Shown one piece after another: positions 28,096-36,912 of a stretch of DNA of 64,000 bases. Each line of letters starts with the position of its first letter. Position 1 is the stretch's first letter. Below the pieces are notes generated by a model. That model saw only the letters and a list, made by a program, of their open reading frames with translations. It had not been told where the DNA came from and searched no databases. The translations under genes and the position numbers were made by a program. The stretch comes from Lysinibacillus timonensis (GTDB lineage: Bacteria > Bacillota > Bacilli > Bacillales_A > Planococcaceae). The stretch lies in assembly GCF_900291985.1 (NCBI RefSeq), contig NZ_LT985980.1, positions 3,618,001-3,682,000 of the forward strand, given 5' to 3'.

Positions 28096-28719
28096 ATGGA
28101 ATTAAATGATATTCGTACTATTTTAACAAGTGGAATTATTATAGTAGCTGTTGTACTTTATTTAGTTTTCAACAATATGATGAATAAAGAATCAGCGGAC
28201 ACGACAACATATTCAAATCAAACAATTATTACCACAGACTATGCTGAAAATGTGACAGGTAATCAGTTGATAGAAGCTGAATATGTATCAACGAACGACG
28301 GCGATACATTTCGAATTAAGGTTGAGGGAAAAGAAGAAAGAGTTCGTTTATTAATGATTGATACGCCTGAAATGAATTATGAAGAGAATAATCCAATGCC
28401 TTTTGCAGAGGATGCGAAAGAGTATACAATGAATATGCTAGAAAATGCTTCGAAAATTGAAATTCTTTTTGATAAAGGACGAGAAACAGATCACTATGGA
28501 CGTTTATTAGTATATGTTTTTGTAGATGGGTATCTTTTACAAGAAGCTTTATTGAAAGAAGGATACGCTGCTGTACGTTATATTAATGAACCAAACAATA
28601 GTTTAGAAGAGCAATTTCGTGAAATCGAAAGTAGCGCCCGTTTGAATCAATTAAATATTTGGCATCATGAAAATTATCTACAAAAGGATGGTTTTCATCC
28701 TGAAGTAATCACACCTTAA
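28096..28719 (+). CDS. Membrane-anchored thermonuclease (SNase family)
   Basis: Staphylococcal-nuclease-type Ca-dependent nuclease. An N-terminal helix (about residues 9-26) anchors or exports it. The SNase fold follows: NDGDTFRIKV, the Arg/Asp pair in RVRLLMIDTPE, the catalytic Glu/Arg region DKGRETDHYGRLLVYVFVDG, and LLKEGYAAVRY. 207 residues, similar to B. subtilis YncB. ATG 28096 has CAAGGAAG upstream. A hairpin terminator follows the stop. Confidence 0.92.
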   Translation: MELNDIRTILTSGIIIVAVVLYLVFNNMMNKESADTTTYSNQTIITTDYAENVTGNQLIEAEYVSTNDGDTFRIKVEGKEERVRLLMIDTPEMNYEENNPMPFAEDAKEYTMNMLENASKIEILFDKGRETDHYGRLLVYVFVDGYLLQEALLKEGYAAVRYINEPNNSLEEQFREIESSARLNQLNIWHHENYLQKDGFHPEVITP

Positions 28720-28740
28720 GGTTGTGGTAGTGCGTAATGA

Positions 28741-28775
28741 AAAAGGTTGTCCATGCTTAGGACAACCTTTTGGTT
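28741..28775 (+). terminator. Terminator shared by the nuclease gene and the opposing gene
   Basis: AAAAGGTTGTCC/GGACAACCTTTT with a seven-base loop; flanked by T-rich sequence on the plus strand and usable from both sides. Confidence 0.85.
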
Positions 28776-28776
28776 T

Positions 28777-29262
28777 TTAGTTCATTGATGTATGCTTGTA
28801 ATAATTATTCGTAATTGAAGGTAATGTGGCGAAGTTTTTCATTTTAATATTTGATAATGCGTTTTGATCTAGCATTAAGGACATGACGGTTAACTCATCG
28901 TTTAACTGCCAAGTAATCGTAAAAGAGGTAATCTTCTCTAATGAGGAAGCTTTTAATAGTATAGGGTAACTATTTTTAAGTAAAGTTTCTTCAGTAATGA
29001 TGTCATCACAACGTAAAGTTAACGAAACATGTTCCTCATTCACATTGGGTGTTACATATAGATTTACAATAGCATCCTGCAAAGTTTGTTCCTCGACGAT
29101 TGAAGCTACATCCATCATCGTTTTATATCCAGGTGCTTTGTTCATCGCTTCTACTTCAGGTATGATTATGGATGGTGATTCTTTACCGAAAAATATTCCT
29201 ATACTACCAAAGGCTATAAATAAAACTAAACTAAAGACAAAGATAATTGTAAATTTTCTCAC
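28777..29262 (-). CDS. Unknown membrane-anchored protein
   Basis: 161 residues: an N-terminal membrane helix (about 4-26) and an extracytoplasmic domain of mixed strands and helices. I recognise no family. GTG 29262 has TAGGAGGGA upstream, a strong site. It converges with the nuclease gene on a shared terminator. Upstream on the same strand is the small frame at 29375-29524. Confidence 0.72.
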   Translation of the reverse strand: MRKFTIIFVFSLVLFIAFGSIGIFFGKESPSIIIPEVEAMNKAPGYKTMMDVASIVEEQTLQDAIVNLYVTPNVNEEHVSLTLRCDDIITEETLLKNSYPILLKASSLEKITSFTITWQLNDELTVMSLMLDQNALSNIKMKNFATLPSITNNYYKHTSMN

Positions 29263-29374
29263 TCAATCCCTCCTAAATCATTAATTAGTATATTAATGAA
29301 ATAGAGGAAATAATATTAAATTCCTGTATTTAATTGTAAGTATTAAATTTTAATGTCTTTCAAAAGTCACTTCA

Positions 29375-29524
29375 TTATTCTGTTTGTTTTTCATCTTGTG
29401 GCAATTGTTCTTCTGAGAGGAATAGAAAAGATTCGTCCTCTAATTGATGAAGTTTTTCCTCGTTTAATCCTACAGCAAGATGTCCTGAAAATATTTTCTC
29501 CCACCAAGAATCAGTCGAAATCAT
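29375..29524 (-). CDS. Possible 49-residue protein
   Basis: A short frame beginning MISTDSWWEKIFSGHLAVGL, amphipathic and acidic toward the end (EQLPQDEKQTE). AAGGGGGC lies eight bases before the ATG, a good ribosome binding site, and the frame occupies otherwise empty space. No family recognised. It ends about 110 bases before the unknown membrane-anchored gene on the same strand, so the two might share a transcript. Confidence 0.42.
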   Translation of the reverse strand: MISTDSWWEKIFSGHLAVGLNEEKLHQLEDESFLFLSEEQLPQDEKQTE

Positions 29525-29613
29525 ATAAATTGCCCCCTTATTGTGAAATACTACGTTCTACGAGCATTTTTTAACTTTTTTGAAGAGATTTAAGTTGTGT
29601 CAGTAGAACGAAA

Positions 29614-29634
29614 TTTACTACAATCTGTAGTAAA
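29614..29634. promoter_or_regulatory. 21-bp palindrome before the aldehyde dehydrogenase gene
   Basis: Perfect 9-bp arms TTTACTACA and TGTAGTAAA around ATC, about 70 bases before the next start codon. The form suits a dimeric repressor site. The cognate regulator is not adjacent and is unknown. Confidence 0.6.
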
Positions 29635-29705
29635 GAAATACACTGTTATTATGAGCATTTTAAAAGTATTTATGTAACAAAATAAAAGATAAGGAGAACA
29701 AGGAT

Positions 29706-31094
29706 ATGAACTTTACTTCTCAAGATGTAGAACAAATGATTGAACAACAGCGTTCATTTTTTTACACGGGAGCTACTAGAAACATTGAATATAGAAAGGA
29801 ACAGCTTAATAAATTAAAAAAATCAATTAAAAAATATGATCGAGATATATTGAATGCTTTAAATAGAGATTTAGGAAAAAGTGAGTTTGAAGGTTATACA
29901 AACGAAGTAGGTATCGTATTAGATAGTATCCGTTATATGTTAAAAAATATGGATGATTGGAATCAGCCAGAAGAAGTAAAAACACCCATATCATTGCAAC
30001 CAGCAAAAAGCTTTATTGTTCGTGAGCCATATGGAGTCGCATTAATCATCGGACCCTTTAATTATCCGTTTCAATTAGTAATGGAACCATTATTAGGTGC
30101 AATCATAGGAGGTAATACAGCCATTGTAAAGCCTTCAGAATCTGCTATCCATACTGGTATAATTGTAAAAAAAATCATCGAAGAAACATTTGACCCACAA
30201 TATATCCGTGTTGTTGAAGGAGAGAAAGATGAGGTTACTGCGCTAATCCATGCATCATTTGATTATATATTCTTTACAGGTAGTATCGCAGTAGGAAAGA
30301 TTGTCATGAGAGCAGCCTCAGAAAGATTAACACCAATTACGCTAGAACTTGGCGGTAAAAGTCCAACAATTGTTGATCACACTGCAAATTTAGAAATTGC
30401 AGCCAAACGAATTGTATGGGGGAAGTTTAATAATAATGGACAAACATGTGTGGCACCAGATTATATTTTAGTACAACGTAGTGTATATAGTGAATTTGTA
30501 GAGAGACTAAAGGGTACAATAAAGGAGTTTTTTGGACAAGATCCACAAAAAAGTGAAGATTACGGAAGAATTATAAATAAAAAACAATTGGAAAGATTAG
30601 TCCATCTACTTGAATTAGAAAAAGAACAGATTACTTATGGTGGTAACTATGACCTTGAGGATCGTTATATTGAACCAACAGTGCTAGAAAATATATCTTG
30701 GTCAAGTCCGATTATGGAAGATGAAATATTCGGACCAATTTTACCAATTTTGGTGTACGATGATTTACGAAGTGCCATTCATCAAATTAGAAAATTGCCA
30801 AAACCGCTTGCAGCATATTTCTTCTCGGAGCATGAAAAAGCTATCCAATATTTCCTAGAGCATTTACCATTCGGTGGTGGATGTATTAATGACACTGTTA
30901 CTCATGTTGGTAACATTTATTTACCGTTTGGAGGAGTTGGTCCTTCGGGAGTGAATGCTTACCATGGAAAAGCTAGCTTTGATAATTTTACGCATCCAAA
31001 ATCGATTATGAAACGTTCAACTAAATTAACAAATGATATCTTATATCCACCATATAAACAAAAAGTAAAGTTAATCCGAATGATTTTAAAATAA
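29706..31094 (+). CDS. Aldehyde dehydrogenase, class 3-like
   Basis: NAD(P)-dependent oxidation of an aldehyde to the acid. Catalytic Glu in LELGGKSPTIVD, catalytic Cys in NNNGQTCVAPDY, Rossmann segment FFTGSIAVGK, and EIFGPILPIL are all present. 462 residues, without the longer N-terminus of betaine-type enzymes, resembling YwdH and class 3 fatty-aldehyde enzymes; the C-terminal basic tail (KQKVKLIRMILK) could touch the membrane. Substrate not known. ATG 29706 has AAGGAGAACAAGG upstream. A perfect palindrome lies before it. Confidence 0.93.
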   Translation: MNFTSQDVEQMIEQQRSFFYTGATRNIEYRKEQLNKLKKSIKKYDRDILNALNRDLGKSEFEGYTNEVGIVLDSIRYMLKNMDDWNQPEEVKTPISLQPAKSFIVREPYGVALIIGPFNYPFQLVMEPLLGAIIGGNTAIVKPSESAIHTGIIVKKIIEETFDPQYIRVVEGEKDEVTALIHASFDYIFFTGSIAVGKIVMRAASERLTPITLELGGKSPTIVDHTANLEIAAKRIVWGKFNNNGQTCVAPDYILVQRSVYSEFVERLKGTIKEFFGQDPQKSEDYGRIINKKQLERLVHLLELEKEQITYGGNYDLEDRYIEPTVLENISWSSPIMEDEIFGPILPILVYDDLRSAIHQIRKLPKPLAAYFFSEHEKAIQYFLEHLPFGGGCINDTVTHVGNIYLPFGGVGPSGVNAYHGKASFDNFTHPKSIMKRSTKLTNDILYPPYKQKVKLIRMILK

Positions 31095-31202
31095 TAGTTG
31101 TTCCTCATAATGTTGTTAAAGATTTCATTAATGCTTATTTATAGTATTAGTGATAACTTTATGACAAGCGAAAAAATTATGTCGATTTTAGACGATTTTT
31201 GG

Positions 31203-31440
31203 TATAGTTAATCTTATCCTACATTTATAAGTCACTTTTTGAAGTGACTTATGTGTCCGCTTGTTCTTTAGCCCATCAGCATGTTTGTCTACAAGCTATG
31301 GGCCAATATAATAATAGTATGACAGATGCTTAAGAAAGTCGTGAATTCTATAAGAGATGACTTCTTTTACTGTTGTGATTAATAAAATATATTGGAATGT
31401 AGAAATTGGTCTTAGTTTCGTAAAGGGATAAATAGAAACG
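31203..31440 (+). other. Structured untranslated region before murE
   Basis: The stretch 31095-31564 has no convincing gene. It holds a possible -10 (TATAGT, 31203-31208, weak -35) followed by several hairpins: ATAAGTCACTT/AAGTGACTTAT (31227-31252, 11 perfect pairs, four-base loop), GCCCAT..AGC/GCT..ATGGGC (31271-31303), AAGAAAGTCGT/ATGACTTCTT (31332-31366) and GTTTC/GAAAC (31415-31439). No T run follows any of them closely. It may be a long murE leader or a separate small RNA. I could not match it to a known riboswitch class. Confidence 0.5.
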
Positions 31441-31564
31441 CCTCTCTTATTTCTTAGTTAGGCTTCCCGCTGACTTTTTGGTTCCAATTTATCTAGATAA
31501 AGTATAGTACATAGTTGAGTGTAGATGTTGTTACCTACCTTAGTTGAATGGAGGCTATTTGAGG

Positions 31565-33037
31565 ATGTATGCAGAAGAATTGTTAAGTGTAATTCCTACA
31601 AAAAAAATTATAGGGCAATTACCTAGTAATATTAAAGATATTTCGATTGATTCTCGAAGTGTGCAACCGAAAAGTTTATTCATATGTATTAAAGGCTACA
31701 CAGTAGATGGTCATGATTATGCACAAAAAGCAGTAGATGCTGGTGCAACTGTTGTTGTTGCAGAAAAAGAGTTAAAATTAGAAGGTAATGTTGCTCAAAT
31801 AATAGTGAAAGATACAAATAGAGCTTTAGGATTGCTCTCTGCTAAGTTTTTTGATTATCCTTCTAAAGATTTAACGATGATTGGTGTAACAGGTACAAAC
31901 GGAAAAACAAGTGTATCAGGCATTATTCATCATATGCTAGTAGGTATGGGAGAAAAATCTGCGCTTACCGGTACAATTGGCTTTAATTTGAATGGTGTCC
32001 TATATGAATCCGCAAACACAACAAGTGATTCATTAAATACACAACAAATGATTTTCCGTGCCAAGATGGAAGGTTGTCGAGCGATGGTAATGGAAGTTTC
32101 ATCGCACGGGTTAGCATTAGGCCGTTTAGCTGGTGTAGATTATGATATAGCGGTATTTACGAATTTAACTCATGATCATTTAGATTTCCATGGAACGATG
32201 GAAGAGTATGGAAACACTAAAGGTTTATTATTTTCACAACTTGGTCAGGATTTAACAAAAAGTAAATTTGCTGTTTTAAATGCTGACGATCAATGGTCTA
32301 ATAAGTATGCGAAATTAACTCCTTTCCCAATATGGACATATGGAATTAAAAATGAGGCCGACTTCACTGCTGAAAATTGCAGTTACGAAAATGGGATAAC
32401 AACTTTTGATATGAATACGCCAGAAGGAAAATTCCCAGTATCAATGAAACTTCTTGGTGAGTTTAATGTATACAACGTTTTAGCTGCAACAGCTGTATTT
32501 TATGGTAGAGGTTTCCCAATGGAAGCAATCTTAGAGCAAATCGAAGATCTAAATCCTGTTAGAGGACGTATGGAAAGAGTAAAAACAGATTTACCTATTC
32601 AAATTTATATCGATTATGCTCATACTCCAGACGCAATAGAAAAGGCGATTAATGCTGCCTTACCATATAAAAAGCCCGGAAACAAATTAATATTCCTTGT
32701 AGGTACTGGAGGCAATCGTGATAAATCAAAACGGCCTGCTATGGCTGAAAAAGCTTCACGAGCTGATTATGTTGTTTTAACGACAGATGATCCTCGGTAT
32801 GAGGAATATGATAGTATTACTGGTGATTTAGCTAAAGGGATGTTACATGAAAATTTTGCATGTATTGGTGATAGAAGTGAAGCGGTTCGTCATGCAGTAT
32901 CCGTTGCTGAACCTGGAGATATTATTATCTTTGCAGGTAAAGGTCATGAAGATTATCAAATTATTGGAAATACAAAATACCCACATAGTGATGCAGAAAT
33001 TGCTGTAGAAGCTGGACAATTAAAATTTGTTCAATAA
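31565..33037 (+). CDS. murE: UDP-MurNAc-tripeptide ligase MurE, probably lysine-adding
   Basis: Adds the third amino acid to UDP-MurNAc-L-Ala-D-Glu in the cytoplasm. ATP loop GVTGTNGKTS, central domain with SSHGLALGR and THDHLDFHGT, and C-terminal domain are intact. The specificity loop reads DDPR (in TTDDPRYEEY) rather than the DNPR of diaminopimelate-adding enzymes. It lies beside prfC and away from the mur/mra cluster, as I recall for S. aureus murE, which adds L-lysine. I start at ATG 31565 (490 residues; GGAGG ten bases upstream); the longer frame starts with TTG inside that site. Lysine use is inference. Confidence 0.93.
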   Translation: MYAEELLSVIPTKKIIGQLPSNIKDISIDSRSVQPKSLFICIKGYTVDGHDYAQKAVDAGATVVVAEKELKLEGNVAQIIVKDTNRALGLLSAKFFDYPSKDLTMIGVTGTNGKTSVSGIIHHMLVGMGEKSALTGTIGFNLNGVLYESANTTSDSLNTQQMIFRAKMEGCRAMVMEVSSHGLALGRLAGVDYDIAVFTNLTHDHLDFHGTMEEYGNTKGLLFSQLGQDLTKSKFAVLNADDQWSNKYAKLTPFPIWTYGIKNEADFTAENCSYENGITTFDMNTPEGKFPVSMKLLGEFNVYNVLAATAVFYGRGFPMEAILEQIEDLNPVRGRMERVKTDLPIQIYIDYAHTPDAIEKAINAALPYKKPGNKLIFLVGTGGNRDKSKRPAMAEKASRADYVVLTTDDPRYEEYDSITGDLAKGMLHENFACIGDRSEAVRHAVSVAEPGDIIIFAGKGHEDYQIIGNTKYPHSDAEIAVEAGQLKFVQ

Positions 33038-33043
33038 TGATTT

Positions 33044-33080
33044 TACCCTCTCTAAATACTAATTAGAGAGGGTATCTTTT
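33044..33080 (+). terminator. Terminator of murE
   Basis: TACCCTCTCTAA/TTAGAGAGGGTA, 12 perfect pairs, then TCTTTT. Confidence 0.88.
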
Positions 33081-33176
33081 ATCATTAGCATTTGAAACGA
33101 TTTACTAAAAATAGTTGTGGAATGAAGGCAACTTCTTTTATTATAGGAATGGTAGAAAAAAGGAGATTTGAAAAAC

Positions 33177-34754
33177 ATGACTTCAAAATTAGAACAAGAT
33201 ATTTTATCTCGTCGTACATTTGCGATCATTTCCCATCCGGATGCTGGGAAAACGACGATTACTGAAAAGTTACTTTTATTCGGTGGAGCAATTCGTGATG
33301 CGGGTACAGTTAAAGGTAAAAAAACAGGGAAATTTGCAACGAGTGACTGGATGGAAATAGAGAAGCAACGTGGGATTTCTGTTACCTCTTCAGTTATGCA
33401 ATTTGATTATGATGGATTTCGCGTGAATATTTTAGATACACCAGGTCACCAAGATTTCTCAGAAGATACGTATCGTACGTTAATGGCAGTTGATAGTGCT
33501 GTTATGGTTGTCGATGTTGCTAAAGGGATTGAAGCACAAACGCTTAAATTATTTAAAGTTTGTCGTATGCGCGGTATTCCAATATTTACTTTTATTAACA
33601 AACTAGATCGTCAAGGAAAAGAGCCTCTAGAGATTATTGAAGAACTAGAAGAAGTTTTAGGCATTAATGCTTATCCGATGAATTGGCCAATTGGTATGGG
33701 AAAAGAATTCTTAGGTATATACGATCGTTATAATAAGCGTATCGAACAATTCCGTACAGATGAAGAACATCGATTCTTACCAATTAATGAAGATGGTGAA
33801 TTAGCTGTCGACCATCCAATGAAAGCAACATCTTATTACTCTCAAGCTTTGGATGACATTACATTGTTAAATGAAGCAGGAAATGAATTTTCTGAAGAAG
33901 GAATCCGTCGTGGTGAATTGACACCCGTATTCTTTGGATCAGCTTTAACGAATTTTGGTGTACAAACGTTCTTAGAAACTTATTTAAAATTTGCTCCTGC
34001 ACCTCAACCTAGAATTACGGAAGATGAGCAATTTATTGATCCGGTGGAATATGAAGATTTTTCAGGATTTATATTCAAAATTCAAGCAAACATGAATCCG
34101 GCTCATAGGGACCGAATCGCATTTGTCCGTCTCGTATCCGGAAAATTCGAGCGCGGAATGAATATTACATTATCACGTACGGGGAAATCCTTTAAAGTTT
34201 CACAGTCTACACAATTTTTAGCTGATGATCGTGAAACTGTTGATGAAGCGGTAGCAGGTGATATTATCGGTTTGTATGATACAGGAACATACCAAATAGG
34301 AGATACAGTTGTAGGTGGAAAGAAAACTTTCCAATTTGAGAAATTGCCTCAATTTACACCAGAGATTTTTGTACGCGTAACCGCAAAAAACGTAATGAAA
34401 CAGAAACAGTTCCATAAAGGGATTTTGCAATTAGTACAAGAAGGGGCAATACAATACTACAAAACTCTACACACTGAAGAAGTAATTCTCGGTGCGGTAG
34501 GACAACTTCAATTTGAAGTCTTCGAGCATCGAATGAAGAATGAATATAACGTAGAAGTTCAAATGCAACCTATTGGGTCAAAAATTGCACGGTGGATTGA
34601 AAACGAGGAAGAAGTGAAAGAGTCAATGTCATCATCTCGATCAATGCTTGTGAAAGACCGTTTTGAAAATCTAGTGTTCTTATTTGAAAATGAATTTGCT
34701 ATGCGATGGTTCTCCGAGAAGAACGAGCATATTAAGTTATACAGTTTATTATAA
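33177..34754 (+). CDS. prfC: Peptide chain release factor 3
   Basis: Translational GTPase that recycles RF1 and RF2 from the ribosome. G1 [10 protein letters not shown]2 region near [19 protein letters not shown]3 DTPGHQDF, G4 NKLDR and G5 region are present, followed by domain II and the C-terminal RF3 domain. About 525 residues, normal. I favour ATG 33177 over the in-frame TTG 33168, which sits too near AAAGGAG. B. subtilis lacks prfC whereas staphylococci have it next to murE, so this pair is a lineage marker. The hairpin in repeat copy B probably ends the transcript. Confidence 0.95.
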   Translation: MTSKLEQDILSRRTFAIISHPDAGKTTITEKLLLFGGAIRDAGTVKGKKTGKFATSDWMEIEKQRGISVTSSVMQFDYDGFRVNILDTPGHQDFSEDTYRTLMAVDSAVMVVDVAKGIEAQTLKLFKVCRMRGIPIFTFINKLDRQGKEPLEIIEELEEVLGINAYPMNWPIGMGKEFLGIYDRYNKRIEQFRTDEEHRFLPINEDGELAVDHPMKATSYYSQALDDITLLNEAGNEFSEEGIRRGELTPVFFGSALTNFGVQTFLETYLKFAPAPQPRITEDEQFIDPVEYEDFSGFIFKIQANMNPAHRDRIAFVRLVSGKFERGMNITLSRTGKSFKVSQSTQFLADDRETVDEAVAGDIIGLYDTGTYQIGDTVVGGKKTFQFEKLPQFTPEIFVRVTAKNVMKQKQFHKGILQLVQEGAIQYYKTLHTEEVILGAVGQLQFEVFEHRMKNEYNVEVQMQPIGSKIARWIENEEEVKESMSSSRSMLVKDRFENLVFLFENEFAMRWFSEKNEHIKLYSLL

Positions 34755-34763
34755 CTTCTTGAA

Positions 34764-35368
34764 GAGGTTGGGACAAAAGTAGTTTCAATAATTAAAAAAA
34801 CGCGAAATCGCTCCGTCGATTTCACGTTTTTTTATTCACAAATTAGAGTAAAGCTCTACCATTCTGGCCGCTTACTTTCTTAAGTTTGCGGCCATTAATG
34901 TAATGCCGAAACCGTAATCACCCTTTGGTTACCCTCGGACAGAAGTCAAAAAGTGTCCTTTTATAATGCAAAATAATTAGCCGATACCATTTTCATTTCG
35001 AGGTGGGTTTTGGCCCCAGCCTTTTCTAATTTTTGAATGAAATAGGCGGAGAAACTCCGTCTAATGTATATAGTGGAGGCAAAAGAAGCGGATATAAGCG
35101 GAGAAATTCCGATTAACTGCTCTAATTAAGGTAAAAATCAAAGATATTGGTAAGATAACCGGAAAACCTTCCTTTATTTTCGAAAAAATAAAGGGATTTT
35201 TTAATATAAGCGGAATATCTCCGTTTAACTATTTCATGCATAATAAAATGACCATCTGAGGGGAGAATGGATTTCTTACCCATTTGCCTAACAAATTACT
35301 GATTTGCCCCTTTCAAGAAGAGCCCGACATCGTCATTCTTTAAGAATTCATTAGTTTTGTCCCAGATT
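34764..35368. repeat. Dispersed intergenic repeat, copy B
   Basis: About 605 bp, homologous to 21681-22290 across most of its length. Left end GAGGTTGGGACAAAAGTAG; right end TTAGTTTTGTCCCAGATT, which is its inverted partial copy. A further inverted copy (TTTTGGCCCCAGCCT) lies internally at 35008-35022. Shared blocks include AATAGGCGGAGAAACTCCGT, GCGGATATAAGCGGAGAAAT, TTCCGATTAACTGCTCTA and TATAAGCGGAATATCTCCGT. It contains several CGGA/TCCG mini-dyads. No open reading frame or transposase. Confidence 0.87.
34798..34833 (+). terminator. Hairpin terminator in repeat copy B, after prfC
   Basis: AAACGCGAAATCG/CGATTTCACGTTT (one weak pair) with a six-base loop and T7, 43 bases after the prfC stop. 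Same position as the hairpin in copy A. Confidence 0.85.
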
Positions 35369-35464
35369 GTTTTCTTACTTTCATATTTGTAAGGAAAAAT
35401 TTGCAACATATAGGAAGGAAAGTGCGTTAATAAAACGTACCTTATATAGAAGGGGTATTTAAAA

Positions 35465-36592
35465 GTGAGCAATTCAAAATTGGTACATAGAGGAGCATTG
35501 AGGGATATGGGCATTCATTTTTTTACAGGGTTTCCTGGGTTTATATCTAGTCAATTAATTCGAGAGTTGTTTGCTAAAAACTATACTGATCATATTTATG
35601 CGCTCGTATTATCTTCCGAGGTACAAAGGGCCCAAGATGAAAGTCATTCGATAATGAATAGTTTTCCTGGTAGAAAGATAACCATTATAGAAGGAGATAT
35701 CACGCTGCCTCAATTGGGAATTGCAGATGATGTTATTCAAAGTTTTGAAAATAAAATAGAGGTTGTTTGGCATCTAGCTGCTATTTATGATCTTGCAGTT
35801 CCAAGAAATATAGCATGGAAAGTAAATGTAGAAGGGACAAAGTTTGTTAATGACTTCGTATTAACATTACCTAAGTTAAGGAGATATATTTATTTTAGTA
35901 CCGCTTATGTCGCTGGTAAACGTGAAGGGGTAATTAAAGAATCTGAATTAGTTCGTCCCATTGCTTTTAAAAATTATTATGAAGAAACGAAATATGAGGC
36001 GGAATTGTTAGTAGATAAAATCAAATTACAGGTTCCAACAACCATCATCCGTCCGGGAATTGTGAGAGGTAACTCAGTTACAGGGGAAACGACCAAGTTC
36101 GATGGCCCATATTTCTTTTTAAATATGATTGATAAACTCAAATTTATGCCGATGATTCCCTACGTTGGAAGTAGTACAGCCTTGATTAATGTTGTGCCAG
36201 TTGACTATGTGATTGAAGCTGCTGCTTATATAAGTCAAGAGCAAGATTCAGAAGGAAAAACACTGCATTTGACCGACCCTCATCCGCATCCAGTATTAGA
36301 GGTTTATCGAGCGATGGTGAAAGAAATGACGGGCAAGTTTCCACGTGGGAGAATTCCATTATCCATTTTAAAAAAGGTATTGAAAATAAAAGCTTTCCGT
36401 CAAAAATTTGGAGTGGAGTTAGAAACGTTAGATTATCTAACTTGGAATGCCTATTTTGATTGTTCGCAATCTAAAAAGATACTGGCTAAAGGTAAAATAA
36501 AGTGTCCTGACTTTATTTCAACAATAGGCTCAATGGTAAGTTTTTATAATAAAACTAAACATATAAAAGCCTATCACGTTGAGATTAAGTAA
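35465..36592 (+). CDS. NAD-binding SDR, fatty acyl-CoA reductase-like
   Basis: Extended short-chain dehydrogenase with a Rossmann N-terminus FFTGFPGFISSQLIREL and an active-site YxxxK (YEETKYEAE region); HLAAIYDLAVP and STAYVAGKREG match the male-sterility/fatty acyl reductase and carboxylic-acid-reductase type. 375 residues from GTG 35465 (AAGGGG nine bases upstream) or 361 from ATG 35507 (GAGGGAT just before); the second gives a conventional N-terminus. Substrate unknown, likely a lipid-like thioester or sugar. It stands alone between repeat copy B and the Mn riboswitch. Confidence 0.85.
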   Translation: MSNSKLVHRGALRDMGIHFFTGFPGFISSQLIRELFAKNYTDHIYALVLSSEVQRAQDESHSIMNSFPGRKITIIEGDITLPQLGIADDVIQSFENKIEVVWHLAAIYDLAVPRNIAWKVNVEGTKFVNDFVLTLPKLRRYIYFSTAYVAGKREGVIKESELVRPIAFKNYYEETKYEAELLVDKIKLQVPTTIIRPGIVRGNSVTGETTKFDGPYFFLNMIDKLKFMPMIPYVGSSTALINVVPVDYVIEAAAYISQEQDSEGKTLHLTDPHPHPVLEVYRAMVKEMTGKFPRGRIPLSILKKVLKIKAFRQKFGVELETLDYLTWNAYFDCSQSKKILAKGKIKCPDFISTIGSMVSFYNKTKHIKAYHVEIK

Positions 36593-36663
36593 ATAACTTG
36601 TATAAACCTAAACTTTCAATATATAATCAATTATACATTTCATGAAAAGCTAATGACTTTTCT

Positions 36664-36829
36664 CAAAGGGAATAGCTATAAGTATTGAAAACAATACCTA
36701 TTTCACATTTGTCATCTTATGGATAATTCAGTCGAATGTGATAGTAATCGATTTTGATGCAATCTGTATCAAAACCTATAAAATGCTTATCAAGACCTTT
36801 GCCTTTTCTGGCATAGGTCTTTTCTTTTG
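36664..36829 (+). promoter_or_regulatory. yybP-ykoY manganese riboswitch
   Basis: The 5' part CAAAGGGAATAGCTATAAG resembles the conserved AAAGGGGAGTAGC; the 3' part TTATCAAGACCTTTGCC matches the conserved AGCAAGACCTTTCC element. CAAAGG (36664-36669) pairs with CCTTTG to close the aptamer. The 3' strand also enters the terminator AAGACCTTTGCC/GGCATAGGTCTT followed by TTCTTTT (36792-36829), giving the usual on-switch. The next gene is a TerC-family protein, the classic target of this riboswitch. Confidence 0.88.
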
Positions 36830-36912
36830 CCCATTAAGGGCTTTCCTTTGAACTAATTAACATTTTGAATTATTTGTTTAATGGGTATACAAATGATGAG
36901 GAGGAGCAACTA

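Noticed and set aside
29353-29574. A 73-codon plus-strand frame
   Set aside because: No ribosome binding site and unlikely composition; the opposite-strand 49-codon frame has a far better start signal.
31203-31440. 6S RNA
   Set aside because: Length and weak end pairing are suggestive, but a strong 5' hairpin and no clear long closing stem or central bubble; left as an unidentified structured region.
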